Below the pieces are notes generated by a model that was not told the origin of the DNA, ran no database searches, and saw nothing but the letters and a program-made list of their open reading frames with translations. A stretch of DNA of 17,237 nucleotides. Origin: Tannerella sp. Lineage in GTDB: Bacteria > Bacteroidota > Bacteroidia > Bacteroidales > Tannerellaceae. The stretch is from positions 1-17,237 of the forward strand of contig JAITPL010000172.1 in NCBI GenBank assembly GCA_031289445.1, written 5' to 3'. Positions within the stretch are counted from its first letter, which is position 1. Every line of letters starts with the position of its first letter. Position numbers and translations under genes: made by a program. Below are positions 1 to 6,923 of this stretch, piece after piece.

Positions 1-1127
1 CAGGCGCCGACGACAAGGAAATAGAGCGGGTATTCAAAACATCCAAGACCGAAATGTCGGTATTCAGCTGGAACGGAATGGTTGATACCATAATGACGCC
101 CCTCGATTCTATACGCTACTACAAGTCTTTTCTGCGCTCGGCCTTCATGGCTATGGATTCTCATACGGGTTACGTCAAAGCATACGTCGGAGGTATTGAT
201 TTTGCTAGTTTTCAGTACGATATGGTAACGACGGGAAGACGACAGGTAGGCTCAACCATGAAACCTTTCCTCTACTCGCTCGCTATGACTGAAGGATTCA
301 CGCCATGCGACGAGATGCTGCACGTACAGCAACAACTGCTCAACGAGGACGGCACGCTATGGAAGCCCAAAAACTCGACCAGCAAACGCATCGGCGAAAT
401 GGTCTCCTTGCAATGGGGACTGCAAAACTCGTCAAACTGGGTTACATCCTACCTGATGAAACATCTCTCGCCTCAAGCTCTCGAACGACTGCTGCGCTCT
501 TATGGACTTGGTGGCGTGATTGAGGCTACTAATGCCATGTGCCTCGGTACGCCCGACGTATCCGTTGCCGAAATGGTCAGCGCCTATACCGTATTCTCTA
601 ACAAGGGCATACGCATGGAGCCGCTCTATGTTACACGTCTTGAAGACTCTTACGGCAATACTGTCGGCTCTTTCTCGTTGCAAGTCAACGAGGTGCTGCC
701 CGAAGACGCTACATATAAAATGTTAGGCATGTTGAGGAGCGTCGTTGATGGCGGTACCGCCAGCCGCGTCCGCTACGCTTACAATATAAAAGCGCCTATG
801 GGAGGCAAAACCGGCACAACGCAAAACCAGTCGGACGGATGGTTTATGGGTTTCACCCCAAGCCTTGTTACCGGTTGCTGGGTAGGTGGCGAAGAGCGTG
901 CCATACACTTCAACACAATGGAAGGACAGGGCGCCAACGTAGCTCTGCCCATCTTCGCGAATTTTATGAAAAAGGTTTATGCCGACAATGAATTGGGGTA
1001 CTCCGAGAAAGAAAACTTCGACGTACCCGAAGAGTATAAAAACCCTTGCACCAAAAGCGGTCGCCGAGACCCCGACGCCATCGACCGCCAAAAGTCCGAA
1101 TCAAGTTTCGACGAATATTTCAGATGA
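1..1127 (+). CDS. Class A penicillin-binding protein (PBP1A-like), C-terminal transpeptidase part, truncated by window edge
   Basis: This is the transpeptidase half of a bifunctional peptidoglycan synthase, which cross-links stem peptides in the periplasm while anchored in the inner membrane. The reading frame is open back to base 3, so the glycosyltransferase half and true start lie before the window. Numbering from the methionine at 54, the three penicillin-binding motifs are present in order: STMK (catalytic Ser67 and Lys70), SSN at 126-128 and KTG at 252-254 (in GGKTGTT). The stretch DGWFMGFTPSLVTGCWVGG after KTG is typical of PBP1A. The tail after about residue 325 is polar and low in complexity, as is usual in this family. 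tadA starts 7 bases after the stop, so the two are probably co-transcribed. The family is certain from the motifs; the exact paralogue (mrcA/ponA type) is inferred. Confidence 0.93.
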   Translation, partial: GADDKEIERVFKTSKTEMSVFSWNGMVDTIMTPLDSIRYYKSFLRSAFMAMDSHTGYVKAYVGGIDFASFQYDMVTTGRRQVGSTMKPFLYSLAMTEGFTPCDEMLHVQQQLLNEDGTLWKPKNSTSKRIGEMVSLQWGLQNSSNWVTSYLMKHLSPQALERLLRSYGLGGVIEATNAMCLGTPDVSVAEMVSAYTVFSNKGIRMEPLYVTRLEDSYGNTVGSFSLQVNEVLPEDATYKMLGMLRSVVDGGTASRVRYAYNIKAPMGGKTGTTQNQSDGWFMGFTPSLVTGCWVGGEERAIHFNTMEGQGANVALPIFANFMKKVYADNELGYSEKENFDVPEEYKNPCTKSGRRDPDAIDRQKSESSFDEYFR

Positions 1128-1134
1128 TTTATTT

Positions 1135-1566
1135 ATGAGCGATGAGTATTACATGCGACAGGCGCTCGCGGAGGCACAAATAGCGGCCGACGAGGACGAA
1201 GTGCCGATAGGCGCTGTGATTGTCTGTGGCGAACGTATCATCGCACGTGCTCATAACCAGACAGAGCGACTGAACGACCCTACGGCTCATGCCGAGATGC
1301 TCGCTATTACCGCAGCCGCCGGTTTCATGGGCGCTAAATACCTGACCGACTGCCGACTGTATGTTACCGTCGAGCCTTGCATCATGTGTGCCGGTGCGAT
1401 AGGATGGGCGCAGTTGGAGGCTTTAATATTCGGCGCGGCCGACGAGAAACGCGGTTTCACCCGCTATGCTCCCGACGTTCTGCATCGCAAGACGGAAGTG
1501 CGTAGCGCCGTACTCGAATCCGAATGTGCCGCCAGAATGAAAGCCTTCTTCCAAGTCAAAAGATAA
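1135..1566 (+). CDS. tadA: tRNA-specific adenosine deaminase TadA
   Basis: This is a zinc-dependent deaminase that converts wobble adenosine 34 to inosine in the cytoplasm, notably in tRNA-Arg. The 143-residue protein has the two cytidine/deoxycytidylate-deaminase zinc motifs: HAE at residues 52-54 (zinc histidine and proton-shuttle glutamate) and PCIMC at 81-85 (two zinc cysteines). The flanking sequence DPTAHAEMLAI and the segment around EPCIMCAGAI match TadA closely. The frame is open upstream to an ATG at 979, but that would overlap the penicillin-binding protein by about 150 bases. The ATG at 1135 gives the normal TadA N-terminus (SDEYYMRQALAEA) and a 7-base gap, so I chose it. A related nucleoside deaminase such as a guanine deaminase is possible, but length and motifs favour TadA. 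Confidence 0.93.
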   Translation: MSDEYYMRQALAEAQIAADEDEVPIGAVIVCGERIIARAHNQTERLNDPTAHAEMLAITAAAGFMGAKYLTDCRLYVTVEPCIMCAGAIGWAQLEALIFGAADEKRGFTRYAPDVLHRKTEVRSAVLESECAARMKAFFQVKR

Positions 1567-1720
1567 ACTCTTTCCCGACTTTGTCAATGCCACACCCAAA
1601 ATAAAAACCAGAAATCATTTAGCCGGAAGTCATCTGAGAACAGTGGAGCAACCAAGGTATCTTTGGGGATGTGATACGCAATAAACAGTGTAGCATTGTA
1701 CCGTATTAATTATCAGTCAC

Positions 1721-1788
1721 CGTCATTGACAGGAGGCACGACGAAGCAATTCGAGAGATACAAGATTGCTTCGTACCTCGCAATGACG
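1721..1788. repeat. Palindromic GTCATTG...GAAGCAAT element (imperfect hairpin)
   Basis: The left arm (1721-1751) begins CGTCATTG and ends CGACGAAGCAATT. The right arm (1763-1788) is its imperfect reverse complement, with about 11 bases between the arms. Transcribed RNA could fold into a long hairpin. The right arm matches 1997-2022 perfectly in reverse complement over 26 bases. Its GTCATTGCGAGG...GAAGCAATC core is of the kind found as dispersed intergenic palindromes in many bacterial genomes, from general knowledge. Confidence 0.75.
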
Positions 1789-1845
1789 ATGACAGAGACC
1801 CTCTGTCACTGCGTGTCGCACATTCGTCATGATGTCGCAGCACCC

Positions 1846-1873
1846 TGACAATTGAGAATTGACAATTGAGAAT
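1846..1873. repeat. 14-base tandem duplication (TGACAATTGAGAAT x2)
   Basis: Two exact adjacent copies of TGACAATTGAGAAT are present. The same type of 14-mer, differing at one base and in reverse complement, is duplicated at 11834-11861. This is noncoding, low-complexity repeat sequence of unknown role. Confidence 0.8.
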
Positions 1874-1996
1874 GACATTGTTGCAACGGACGGAAAATGA
1901 CGTTGAAAATGATTGCGTCGCCCCGATTCATATCAATGGGATGTATGATTGCGTCATTGGCAGAATTAAACAAGTAGAAATGACGTTGCAGCATCC

Positions 1997-2022
1997 CGTC
2001 ATTGCGAGGTACGAAGCAATCT
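1997..2022. repeat. Second half-copy of the GTCATTG...GAAGCAAT element
   Basis: These 26 bases are the exact reverse complement of 1763-1788. The copy directly abuts the inverted 130-base repeat that follows. It lacks a nearby second arm, so it is a solo half of the palindrome. Confidence 0.75.
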
Positions 2023-2192
2023 TCTACCTTCTAATTTCCAAAAGAGCCTTATTGTACTAAGTACAATATCTATAATGAAACAATATGCCATGAAAATATT
2101 GATTATAAGTATATTAGATAATATTCAATAAGGATAAAGTTCTAAATTTTTAACTTCTAACTTCTACATTCTACGTTAGCTTCAGGTCAGGA
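2021..2192 (-). repeat. Inverted, diverged copy of the 130-base repeat family
   Basis: Read on the minus strand, this segment matches the tandem units at 15341-15780 in the same order: a GACCTGA-like block, ATACTTATAATCAATATTTTCAT, TATAGATATTGTACTTAGTACAATAAGGCTC, then AGAAGGTAGAAG. The 17-base palindrome ATTGTACTTAGTACAAT is intact (plus-strand 2052-2068). It carries extra sequence relative to the tandem units and is therefore longer, at about 170 bases. No open frame is conserved between copies, so this is a noncoding element. Confidence 0.75.
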
Positions 2193-2262
2193 GTTCTCAC
2201 TGTTCGCCACCCACTGTTCACTGTTTGTTATTCGTTATTCACTGTTCACTATTCACTATTTG
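2190..2262. repeat. Degenerate short direct repeats (TGTTCACT / ATTCACTATT)
   Basis: This is a run of imperfect units such as CTGTTCACT, TTATTCACT and ATTCACTATT, typical of slippage-prone noncoding sequence just upstream of the HMA lipoprotein promoter. No function can be assigned. Confidence 0.55.
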
Positions 2263-2271
2263 TTCTCTACG

Positions 2272-2303
2272 TTTGTTAATCTCAATATTTTCATGTACTT
2301 TTG
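2272..2303 (+). promoter_or_regulatory. Bacteroidetes-type promoter of the HMA lipoprotein gene
   Basis: A TTTG box at 2272-2275 is followed after 20 bases by TACTTTTG at 2296-2303. This fits the primary-sigma promoter consensus of Bacteroidetes (TTTG, 19-21 bases, TAnnTTTG). The start codon follows 24 bases downstream of the -7 box, implying a short 5' leader. Confidence 0.75.
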
Positions 2304-2327
2304 TCACTCATTTAATTCAAAAAAGAT

Positions 2328-2705
2328 ATGAAACGAATAATTTTTTTATTTGCTGCGGTTGCTATGATAGCGACCCTTGGCGCTTGTTCAAGCACAGCAT
2401 CAAAGAAGACTGAAGGTCAGGCTACAGAAGCCAAAAGCGAAGTGTCTCATGTTACCTTGGCTGTCAAAGGCAGTTGCGGAATGTGTAAAACGCGCATCGA
2501 GAAAACGGCCAAAGCTATCCAAGGCGTGTCAACGGCTGAGTGGAGCAAGGAAAAGCAAGAGTTGCAACTTGACTTGGACTCAACCAAAGCATCGCTGAAA
2601 TCCATCAGTGAGGCGCTTGCCAAAGTCGGTCATGACACTGCATTAGACAAGGCTCCCGACGATGTTTACAACGCCTTGCCGGGCTGCTGCCACTACCGCG
2701 ATTAG
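2328..2705 (+). CDS. Lipoprotein with heavy-metal-associated (HMA) domain
   Basis: A 125-residue protein. Residues 1-20 form a lipoprotein signal peptide with the lipobox LGAC (Cys20 would be lipidated), followed by a polar linker to about residue 38. Residues 40-105 are a ferredoxin-like HMA domain. The metal-binding loop is GSCGMCKTRIEKTA, with Cys50 and Cys53 as the ligand pair. This is CxxC with the order seen in CopZ/MerP-type copper, silver or mercury binding domains. The C-terminus ends with PGCCHYRD, an extra Cys-Cys-His cluster that I recall from related Bacteroidetes proteins and that may bind metal too. The likely role is periplasmic copper (or similar ion) binding or delivery; the exact metal is unknown. 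It is a single gene with its own promoter, convergent with the GH16 gene. No exporter or regulator lies beside it. Confidence 0.85.
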   Translation: MKRIIFLFAAVAMIATLGACSSTASKKTEGQATEAKSEVSHVTLAVKGSCGMCKTRIEKTAKAIQGVSTAEWSKEKQELQLDLDSTKASLKSISEALAKVGHDTALDKAPDDVYNALPGCCHYRD

Positions 2706-2708
2706 CCC

Positions 2709-2805
2709 AATCGAAATTTTGTCCGTTGACAACAAGTACATTGACTTGAAAGCGAGCGACGTTGCCTATGTAGTACAATAATCGAGATTTTGTCCGTTGA
2801 CAACA
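2709..2805. repeat. Pair of 26-base direct repeats between convergent genes
   Basis: The sequence AATCGAAATTTTGTCCG(TTGACAACA) at 2709-2734 recurs at 2780-2805 with one mismatch. Variants of the tail (TTGGCAACAAGTGCATTGGCAGCA) continue to about 2835. The segment is noncoding and lies downstream of both flanking genes. Confidence 0.75.
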
Positions 2806-2834
2806 GACGCATTGGCAACAAGTGCATTGGCAGC

Positions 2835-2854
2835 AGACGCAAAATCCTGCGTCT
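2835..2854. terminator. Candidate hairpin between convergent genes
   Basis: A perfect 7-base stem (AGACGCA / TGCGTCT) with a 6-base loop sits immediately after the stop codon of the minus-strand GH16 gene. It also lies 130 bases downstream of the plus-strand lipoprotein gene. It could end transcripts from either side, but neither strand shows a good U-tract, so terminator function is only a possibility. Confidence 0.4.
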
Positions 2855-3640
2855 CTACTTGCCAGAGCTGTAAATACGGACGTAGTCTATGCTATATTCG
2901 ACAGGAAAAATTCCGTCGTCTATACCTTTTTGACCTCCCCATTCACCACCGATAGCGAGATTAATCTTCAGATATTGAGGTGTATCGAAAGGCCATTCGC
3001 CCTCGCCTTCGCCCTTGCGTTGGCAGGTATAGTACATGGTATCGTCAAGATAGAAATCCATCCGGTCGTCAAACCACTCGACGGCATAGATGTGAAAATC
3101 GTCGAAAGGTCGCTCTATTGCTATGGTGCCGCCGCGACCGGTATTTTTTGTATGATTATAGTCGCGGGTATGCACGTTGGCATGAACCGTGCCCGGATTG
3201 TAGCCCACAAACTCCATGATGTCAATCTCGCCGCAATCAGGCCATCTCTTGTTATTTTCGCCCAGCGTCCAGATAGCAGGCCATGTGCCTCGTCCTTCAG
3301 GCAGTTTGGCACGCACCTCGACACGTCCGCCCTGAAAACTGAAAATGCCTTTGGTATGAATACTTGCAGAGGTATATTCGGCTTTCTCATACGCCTCCTT
3401 GCGGGCGGTGATGACAAGCGAGCCGCCTCTCACTTCGGCGTTTTCGAGGCGAGCGACGGTATAGTATTGTGCTTCGTTGTTGCGCACCATGCCTGTCTCA
3501 TACTTCCACTTGCTTGAATCCGGCAAACCTGTATAATCGAACTCTTCCGCCCATATCAAGGCAGGCTTTTGCTGCGCATTAGTGCAACCGTAGCCGCAGC
3601 AAAGCGCAGCCATCAAAGTCGTCAAGGCAATATTCTTCAT
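2855..3640 (-). CDS. Glycoside hydrolase family 16 (beta-glucanase/laminarinase-like), secreted
   Basis: A 261-residue family 16 endo-glycanase, which cleaves beta-1,3 or beta-1,3/1,4-linked polysaccharides with retention of configuration. The catalytic signature EIDIME is at residues 138-143: Glu138 as nucleophile, Asp140 as helper, Glu143 as acid/base. Other typical family 16 stretches are GRVEVRAKLPEGRGTWPAIW before the active site and FHIYAVEW...DRMDFYLDD after it. The N-terminus MKNIALTTLMAALCCGYGC is a signal peptide, with Cys19 as a possible though atypical lipidation site. An ATG 33 bases upstream (3673) would overlap nqrF and put residues before the signal peptide, so 3640 was chosen. 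The gene lies 13 bases after the nqrF stop, so it may be read through from the nqr operon. The substrate could be laminarin, lichenan or another beta-glucan. Confidence 0.92.
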   Translation of the reverse strand: MKNIALTTLMAALCCGYGCTNAQQKPALIWAEEFDYTGLPDSSKWKYETGMVRNNEAQYYTVARLENAEVRGGSLVITARKEAYEKAEYTSASIHTKGIFSFQGGRVEVRAKLPEGRGTWPAIWTLGENNKRWPDCGEIDIMEFVGYNPGTVHANVHTRDYNHTKNTGRGGTIAIERPFDDFHIYAVEWFDDRMDFYLDDTMYYTCQRKGEGEGEWPFDTPQYLKINLAIGGEWGGQKGIDDGIFPVEYSIDYVRIYSSGK

Positions 3641-3653
3641 AACCGAAATCTGT

Positions 3654-4940
3654 TTATGCGCCAAAGTCATCAAAGTGTAGCATCTCGCGGGGAACGCCCA
3701 GACTGTCGAGCATGTTATCTACGGCTTTCGACATTGGACCGGGGCCGCACATGTAATATTCTATCTCTTCAGGCTCTTCGTGGTCTTTCAAATACGTTTC
3801 GTAGATGACCTGATGCACGAAACCGGCAGTATATTTGACGCCGGCAGCATCGGCTACGGGGTCGGGACGGTCGAGCGCCAGATGAAACGAGAAGTTGGGA
3901 AATTCCTTTTCTATTCCGAGAAAATCTTCAAGATAGAACACTTCATTAAGCGCACGCGCACCGTAGAAGTACGACATCTTGCGGTCGCTTGTACGCAGCG
4001 TCTTTGTGAGGTGCATTATTTGTGCACGCAAGGGAGCCATACCGGCGCCGCCGCCTATCCACATCATCTCGCGCTTGGACTCGAATACAGGGAAGAAATC
4101 ACCGTAGGGGCCGCTCATCATGACCTTGTCGCCCGGCTTGAGCGTGAAGATATAAGAGGAGGCTATACCCGGCGATACTTCCTGAAAACCTACGGCAGGC
4201 CTCGGTTTAAAGGGCGGAGTAGCTATACGGACGGTCAGCATTATGCGGTCGCCCTCGGCGGGATAGTTGGCCATCGAATAAGCGCGGATGGTAGGCTCGT
4301 CGTTCTTGCATTTGAGCGTGAAGAGACCGAATTGTTCCCATGCCTTGAGATAGTCGGCGCCTATTGATTCCTTGTCTATATCCTTGTCGTAGTCCATCGC
4401 ATATTGCGGGATGCGTATCTGCGAGTAAGAGCCGGGTACGAAATCCATGTGCTCGCCTTCGGGCAGGGCTACGATAAATTCTTTGATAAAGGTCGAAACG
4501 TTGCGATTCGATATGACCGTACACTCCCATTCCTTGACGCCGAAAACGTCGTCGGGCACTTGGATTGCCATATCGTTTCTGACCTTCGTCTGGCAACCGA
4601 GCCGCCAGTGTGCCTGTATCTGTTTGCGCGAGAAGAATCCCACCTCCGTAGGCAGAATGTTGCCGCCACCGTCGGGCACTTGGCATCGGCACTGTCCGCA
4701 ACTGCCGCTGCCGCCGCAAGCCGACGACAGGAATATGCCCTGACTTTGCAGCGTGTTAAGCACTGTCCCGCCGATAGGAACGTCAAACTCCTTCTCGCTG
4801 TTTACTATCACTTTGACATTGCCCGAAGGCACTAATTTTGCTTTGGCGTACAATAAAGCCCCTACCAGAATCAGCGTTAAAATCAAGAAAGTTACTGCTC
4901 CGGCAATTATTGTTATTCCGCCTGACATCAATATAATCAT
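3654..4940 (-). CDS. nqrF: Na+-translocating NADH:quinone reductase subunit F
   Basis: NqrF is the electron entry subunit: it oxidises NADH and passes electrons through FAD and a 2Fe-2S cluster to the rest of the complex. The 428-residue protein has one N-terminal membrane helix (about 10-32), then a plant-type ferredoxin domain with cluster ligands Cys75, Cys81, Cys84 and Cys116 (CGGSGSCGQC...GC). A ferredoxin-reductase domain follows. Its FAD motif is RAYSMANYP at 219-227, its NADH-binding loop is GGGAGMAP at 296-303, and YYMCGPGPM, with the conserved Cys398, lies near the C-terminus. Length and motifs match the family fully. A second ATG at 4928 (MSGGITIIAG) could be the start instead. It is the last nqr gene; the start is 27 bases after nqrE. 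Confidence 0.97.
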   Translation of the reverse strand: MIILMSGGITIIAGAVTFLILTLILVGALLYAKAKLVPSGNVKVIVNSEKEFDVPIGGTVLNTLQSQGIFLSSACGGSGSCGQCRCQVPDGGGNILPTEVGFFSRKQIQAHWRLGCQTKVRNDMAIQVPDDVFGVKEWECTVISNRNVSTFIKEFIVALPEGEHMDFVPGSYSQIRIPQYAMDYDKDIDKESIGADYLKAWEQFGLFTLKCKNDEPTIRAYSMANYPAEGDRIMLTVRIATPPFKPRPAVGFQEVSPGIASSYIFTLKPGDKVMMSGPYGDFFPVFESKREMMWIGGGAGMAPLRAQIMHLTKTLRTSDRKMSYFYGARALNEVFYLEDFLGIEKEFPNFSFHLALDRPDPVADAAGVKYTAGFVHQVIYETYLKDHEEPEEIEYYMCGPGPMSKAVDNMLDSLGVPREMLHFDDFGA

Positions 4941-4967
4941 CTGTATAAAATATTATTTCGTTGATAA

Positions 4968-5585
4968 TTAAAGACTTAACCCTGAAAAACACATAAACCC
5001 TATGCCCATCAATCCGGTGATGATAAAGGCAATGCCCAGACCGCGCAACGGTTTAGGTATATCGGAGTAGGCTAATTTCTCGCGTATAGCGGCCATGCCG
5101 ATGATAGCGAGCAGCCAGCCGACGCCTGAGCCGAGTCCGTAAACCGTCGCCTCGCCTACGTTGATGAAGTTCTTCTGCTGCATGAAGAGCGAGCCGCCCA
5201 TGATTGCGCAGTTAACGGCTATCAACGGCAGGAAGATGCCCAGAGACGAATAGAGGGCGGGGAGGAATTTCTCGACGACCATCTCGACTAATTGCGTGAA
5301 CGAAGCGATGATGGCGATAAAGATGATAAAGGAAAGGAATGAGAGATTGACCTCGGCAAAATCCTTTCCCAGCCAGCTCAGTGCGCCTTCTTTCAGCACG
5401 TAGTTTTCGAGCATGTAGTTGATGGGCAGCGTGCAGACAAGCACGAACGTTACTGCTATTCCAAGTCCTAACGCTGTCTTGACACTCTTGGAGACAGCCA
5501 GATACGAGCACATACCGAGATAGTATGCAAATATCATGTTGTCCACAAAAATCGACCTTACAAATGTATTTAATATCTGTTCCAT
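4968..5585 (-). CDS. nqrE: Na+-translocating NADH:quinone reductase subunit E
   Basis: A 205-residue integral membrane subunit with about six transmembrane helices, homologous to NqrD and to RnfA. NqrD and NqrE form an inverted pair in the membrane that holds an iron-sulphur centre between their half-channels. The matching cysteines are present at Cys26 (YYLGMCSYLAVS) and Cys126 (AVNCAIMGGSLF). The sequence MEQILNTFVRSIFVDNMIFAYYLGMC is diagnostic of NqrE. The gene starts 6 bases after the nqrD stop. Confidence 0.97.
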   Translation of the reverse strand: MEQILNTFVRSIFVDNMIFAYYLGMCSYLAVSKSVKTALGLGIAVTFVLVCTLPINYMLENYVLKEGALSWLGKDFAEVNLSFLSFIIFIAIIASFTQLVEMVVEKFLPALYSSLGIFLPLIAVNCAIMGGSLFMQQKNFINVGEATVYGLGSGVGWLLAIIGMAAIREKLAYSDIPKPLRGLGIAFIITGLMGIGFMCFSGLSL

Positions 5586-5591
5586 AGTTTG

Positions 5592-6224
5592 TTATCCTCC
5601 TTCTTGAAGTTCCTTGTTTCTTGAACGGTGCACCCAAATGATTACTGCACAGAGTATCAGCGCCATCGGGGGCATTATCATCAGTCCGTTATTGACATAT
5701 CCGGCCTCATAAGCGAAGGCGGGTATGACCGTAAAACCGAAAAGTGTGCCGGAGCCAAACAACTCGCGGACGAAAGCGATTACCACGAGGATAATGCCGT
5801 AGCCCAGACCGTTTCCTATGCCGTCGAGAAACGACGCCCACGGACGGTTGCCCAGCGCAAAGGCTTCGAGGCGTCCCATAAGGATACAGTTGGTAATAAT
5901 CAGCCCGATGAAGACCGACAGCTGCTTGCTCACCTCAAAGGCAAAGGCTTTCAAGACCTCGCTGACCACCGTTACCAATGCAGCCACTACTACTAACTGC
6001 ACGATGATACGTATGCGGTTAGGGATTGAATTGCGTATCAGTGAGATGATTACGTTTGCAAACGCTACAACGATAGTTACGGATATAGCCATCACAATCG
6101 CCGGCTCAAGTTTGGCCGTAACAGCCAGAGCCGAACAGATGCCGAGCATCTGGATGATTACAGGGTTGTTCCTGCTCAGCGGCCCTAATAATATTTCTTT
6201 GTTTTTTCCTGTTAAAAGTCCCAT
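5592..6224 (-). CDS. nqrD: Na+-translocating NADH:quinone reductase subunit D
   Basis: A 210-residue membrane subunit with about six helices, the partner of NqrE in the sodium-pumping core. The conserved cysteines that share the membrane iron centre are at Cys30 (QMLGICSALAVT) and Cys113 (ITNCILMGRLEAFA). The N-terminus has the usual GPLSRNNPVIIQMLG. It starts 8 bases after the nqrC stop, in the standard ABCDEF gene order. Confidence 0.97.
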   Translation of the reverse strand: MGLLTGKNKEILLGPLSRNNPVIIQMLGICSALAVTAKLEPAIVMAISVTIVVAFANVIISLIRNSIPNRIRIIVQLVVVAALVTVVSEVLKAFAFEVSKQLSVFIGLIITNCILMGRLEAFALGNRPWASFLDGIGNGLGYGIILVVIAFVRELFGSGTLFGFTVIPAFAYEAGYVNNGLMIMPPMALILCAVIIWVHRSRNKELQEGG

Positions 6225-6232
6225 TCTCTTAA

Positions 6233-6910
6233 TTATTTAGCGTTTAAAAACTCAATATATCCTTCCAGACTGTCGCGTATCATCCGGTCAACGCCCTTGC
6301 TCGTTATCGTGCCGCCCGAAATGCCATCGACATAGTCGCCGTCCGAAACCGCATTGCCGGGTTTGACGATAGAGATGCTGCGGAAAGCGTTATTTTTGAA
6401 TACATGCTTGCCGGTGAATCTGCCCGCAAATTTGGGTGTTGCTATCTCGGCTCCAAGTCCCGGAGTCTCGCCCTGGTGGCTGAAATCGGAGCCAAAGACC
6501 GTGTTTTTGTCTTCATCAAACGAGATATAGCCCCAGATAGGCCCCCAAAGTCCTGCTCCGTGCATGGCTACTATGTATTTGGTAGCGCCTCCGACTGTGG
6601 CCACATATACCGGAAAACTGTTGTCCGACTTCATCTTTGAGGCGTTGATAGTGAAGGCGTTGCCGTCAATTTTCTGCCCCTTGGCGTTCACTACGAACGA
6701 TTCCTTTATTAACTCGTTGTATTTGGCTTCGGTCTCGGCGTCGGTGGCTACAACGTTGATTGAACGCAGTATCTGCCGACGTTTGTCGTTATCTTCGTTT
6801 TTCTTCTGAAAACTGCGTAACGACTGCGCGGTGAACGCCAGCAGCACCGCCACCGCCACTACCATCACCGATGCGTATGTTATTGTGTAAATATTACTAT
6901 CTCTGTTCAT
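6233..6910 (-). CDS. nqrC: Na+-translocating NADH:quinone reductase subunit C
   Basis: A 225-residue subunit with one N-terminal membrane helix (about 8-28) and a large periplasmic domain that carries covalently bound FMN. The FMN attachment motif is DGISGGTITS, with Thr201 as the likely linked residue; the usual alanine before the threonine is glycine here. LWGPIWGYI (121-129) and the ETPGLGAEI segment (148-156) are conserved features of the FMN-binding domain. The start follows the nqrB stop by 13 bases. Confidence 0.96.
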   Translation of the reverse strand: MNRDSNIYTITYASVMVVAVAVLLAFTAQSLRSFQKKNEDNDKRRQILRSINVVATDAETEAKYNELIKESFVVNAKGQKIDGNAFTINASKMKSDNSFPVYVATVGGATKYIVAMHGAGLWGPIWGYISFDEDKNTVFGSDFSHQGETPGLGAEIATPKFAGRFTGKHVFKNNAFRSISIVKPGNAVSDGDYVDGISGGTITSKGVDRMIRDSLEGYIEFLNAK

Positions 6911-6923
6911 AATCGTCTTGTTT

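Larger units (their letters stand above)
1567..2327. other. Gene-free, repeat-rich intergenic region
   Basis: No convincing gene is seen in this 760-base stretch. The only open frame of note (1866-2060, 64 codons) runs through repeat sequence and has no family resemblance. From left to right it holds a palindromic element (1721-1788), a 14-base tandem duplication (1846-1873), a second half-copy of the palindromic element (1997-2022), an inverted copy of the 130-base repeat family (about 2021-2192), a run of degenerate short TTCACT-type repeats (about 2190-2262) and the promoter of the HMA lipoprotein gene (2272-2303). No strong terminator is visible directly after tadA. Confidence 0.8.

Noticed and set aside
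979..1134. N-terminal extension of tadA to the ATG at 979
   Set aside because: It would overlap the penicillin-binding protein gene by about 150 bases and has no TadA-like sequence; the ATG at 1135 gives the family N-terminus.
1866..2060. 64-codon open frame in the repeat region
   Set aside because: It runs through the GTCATTG element and the inverted 130-base repeat, has no family resemblance and no promoter.
2822..3517. 231-codon plus-strand open frame
   Set aside because: It is antisense to the GH16 gene, whose product has a clear catalytic motif.
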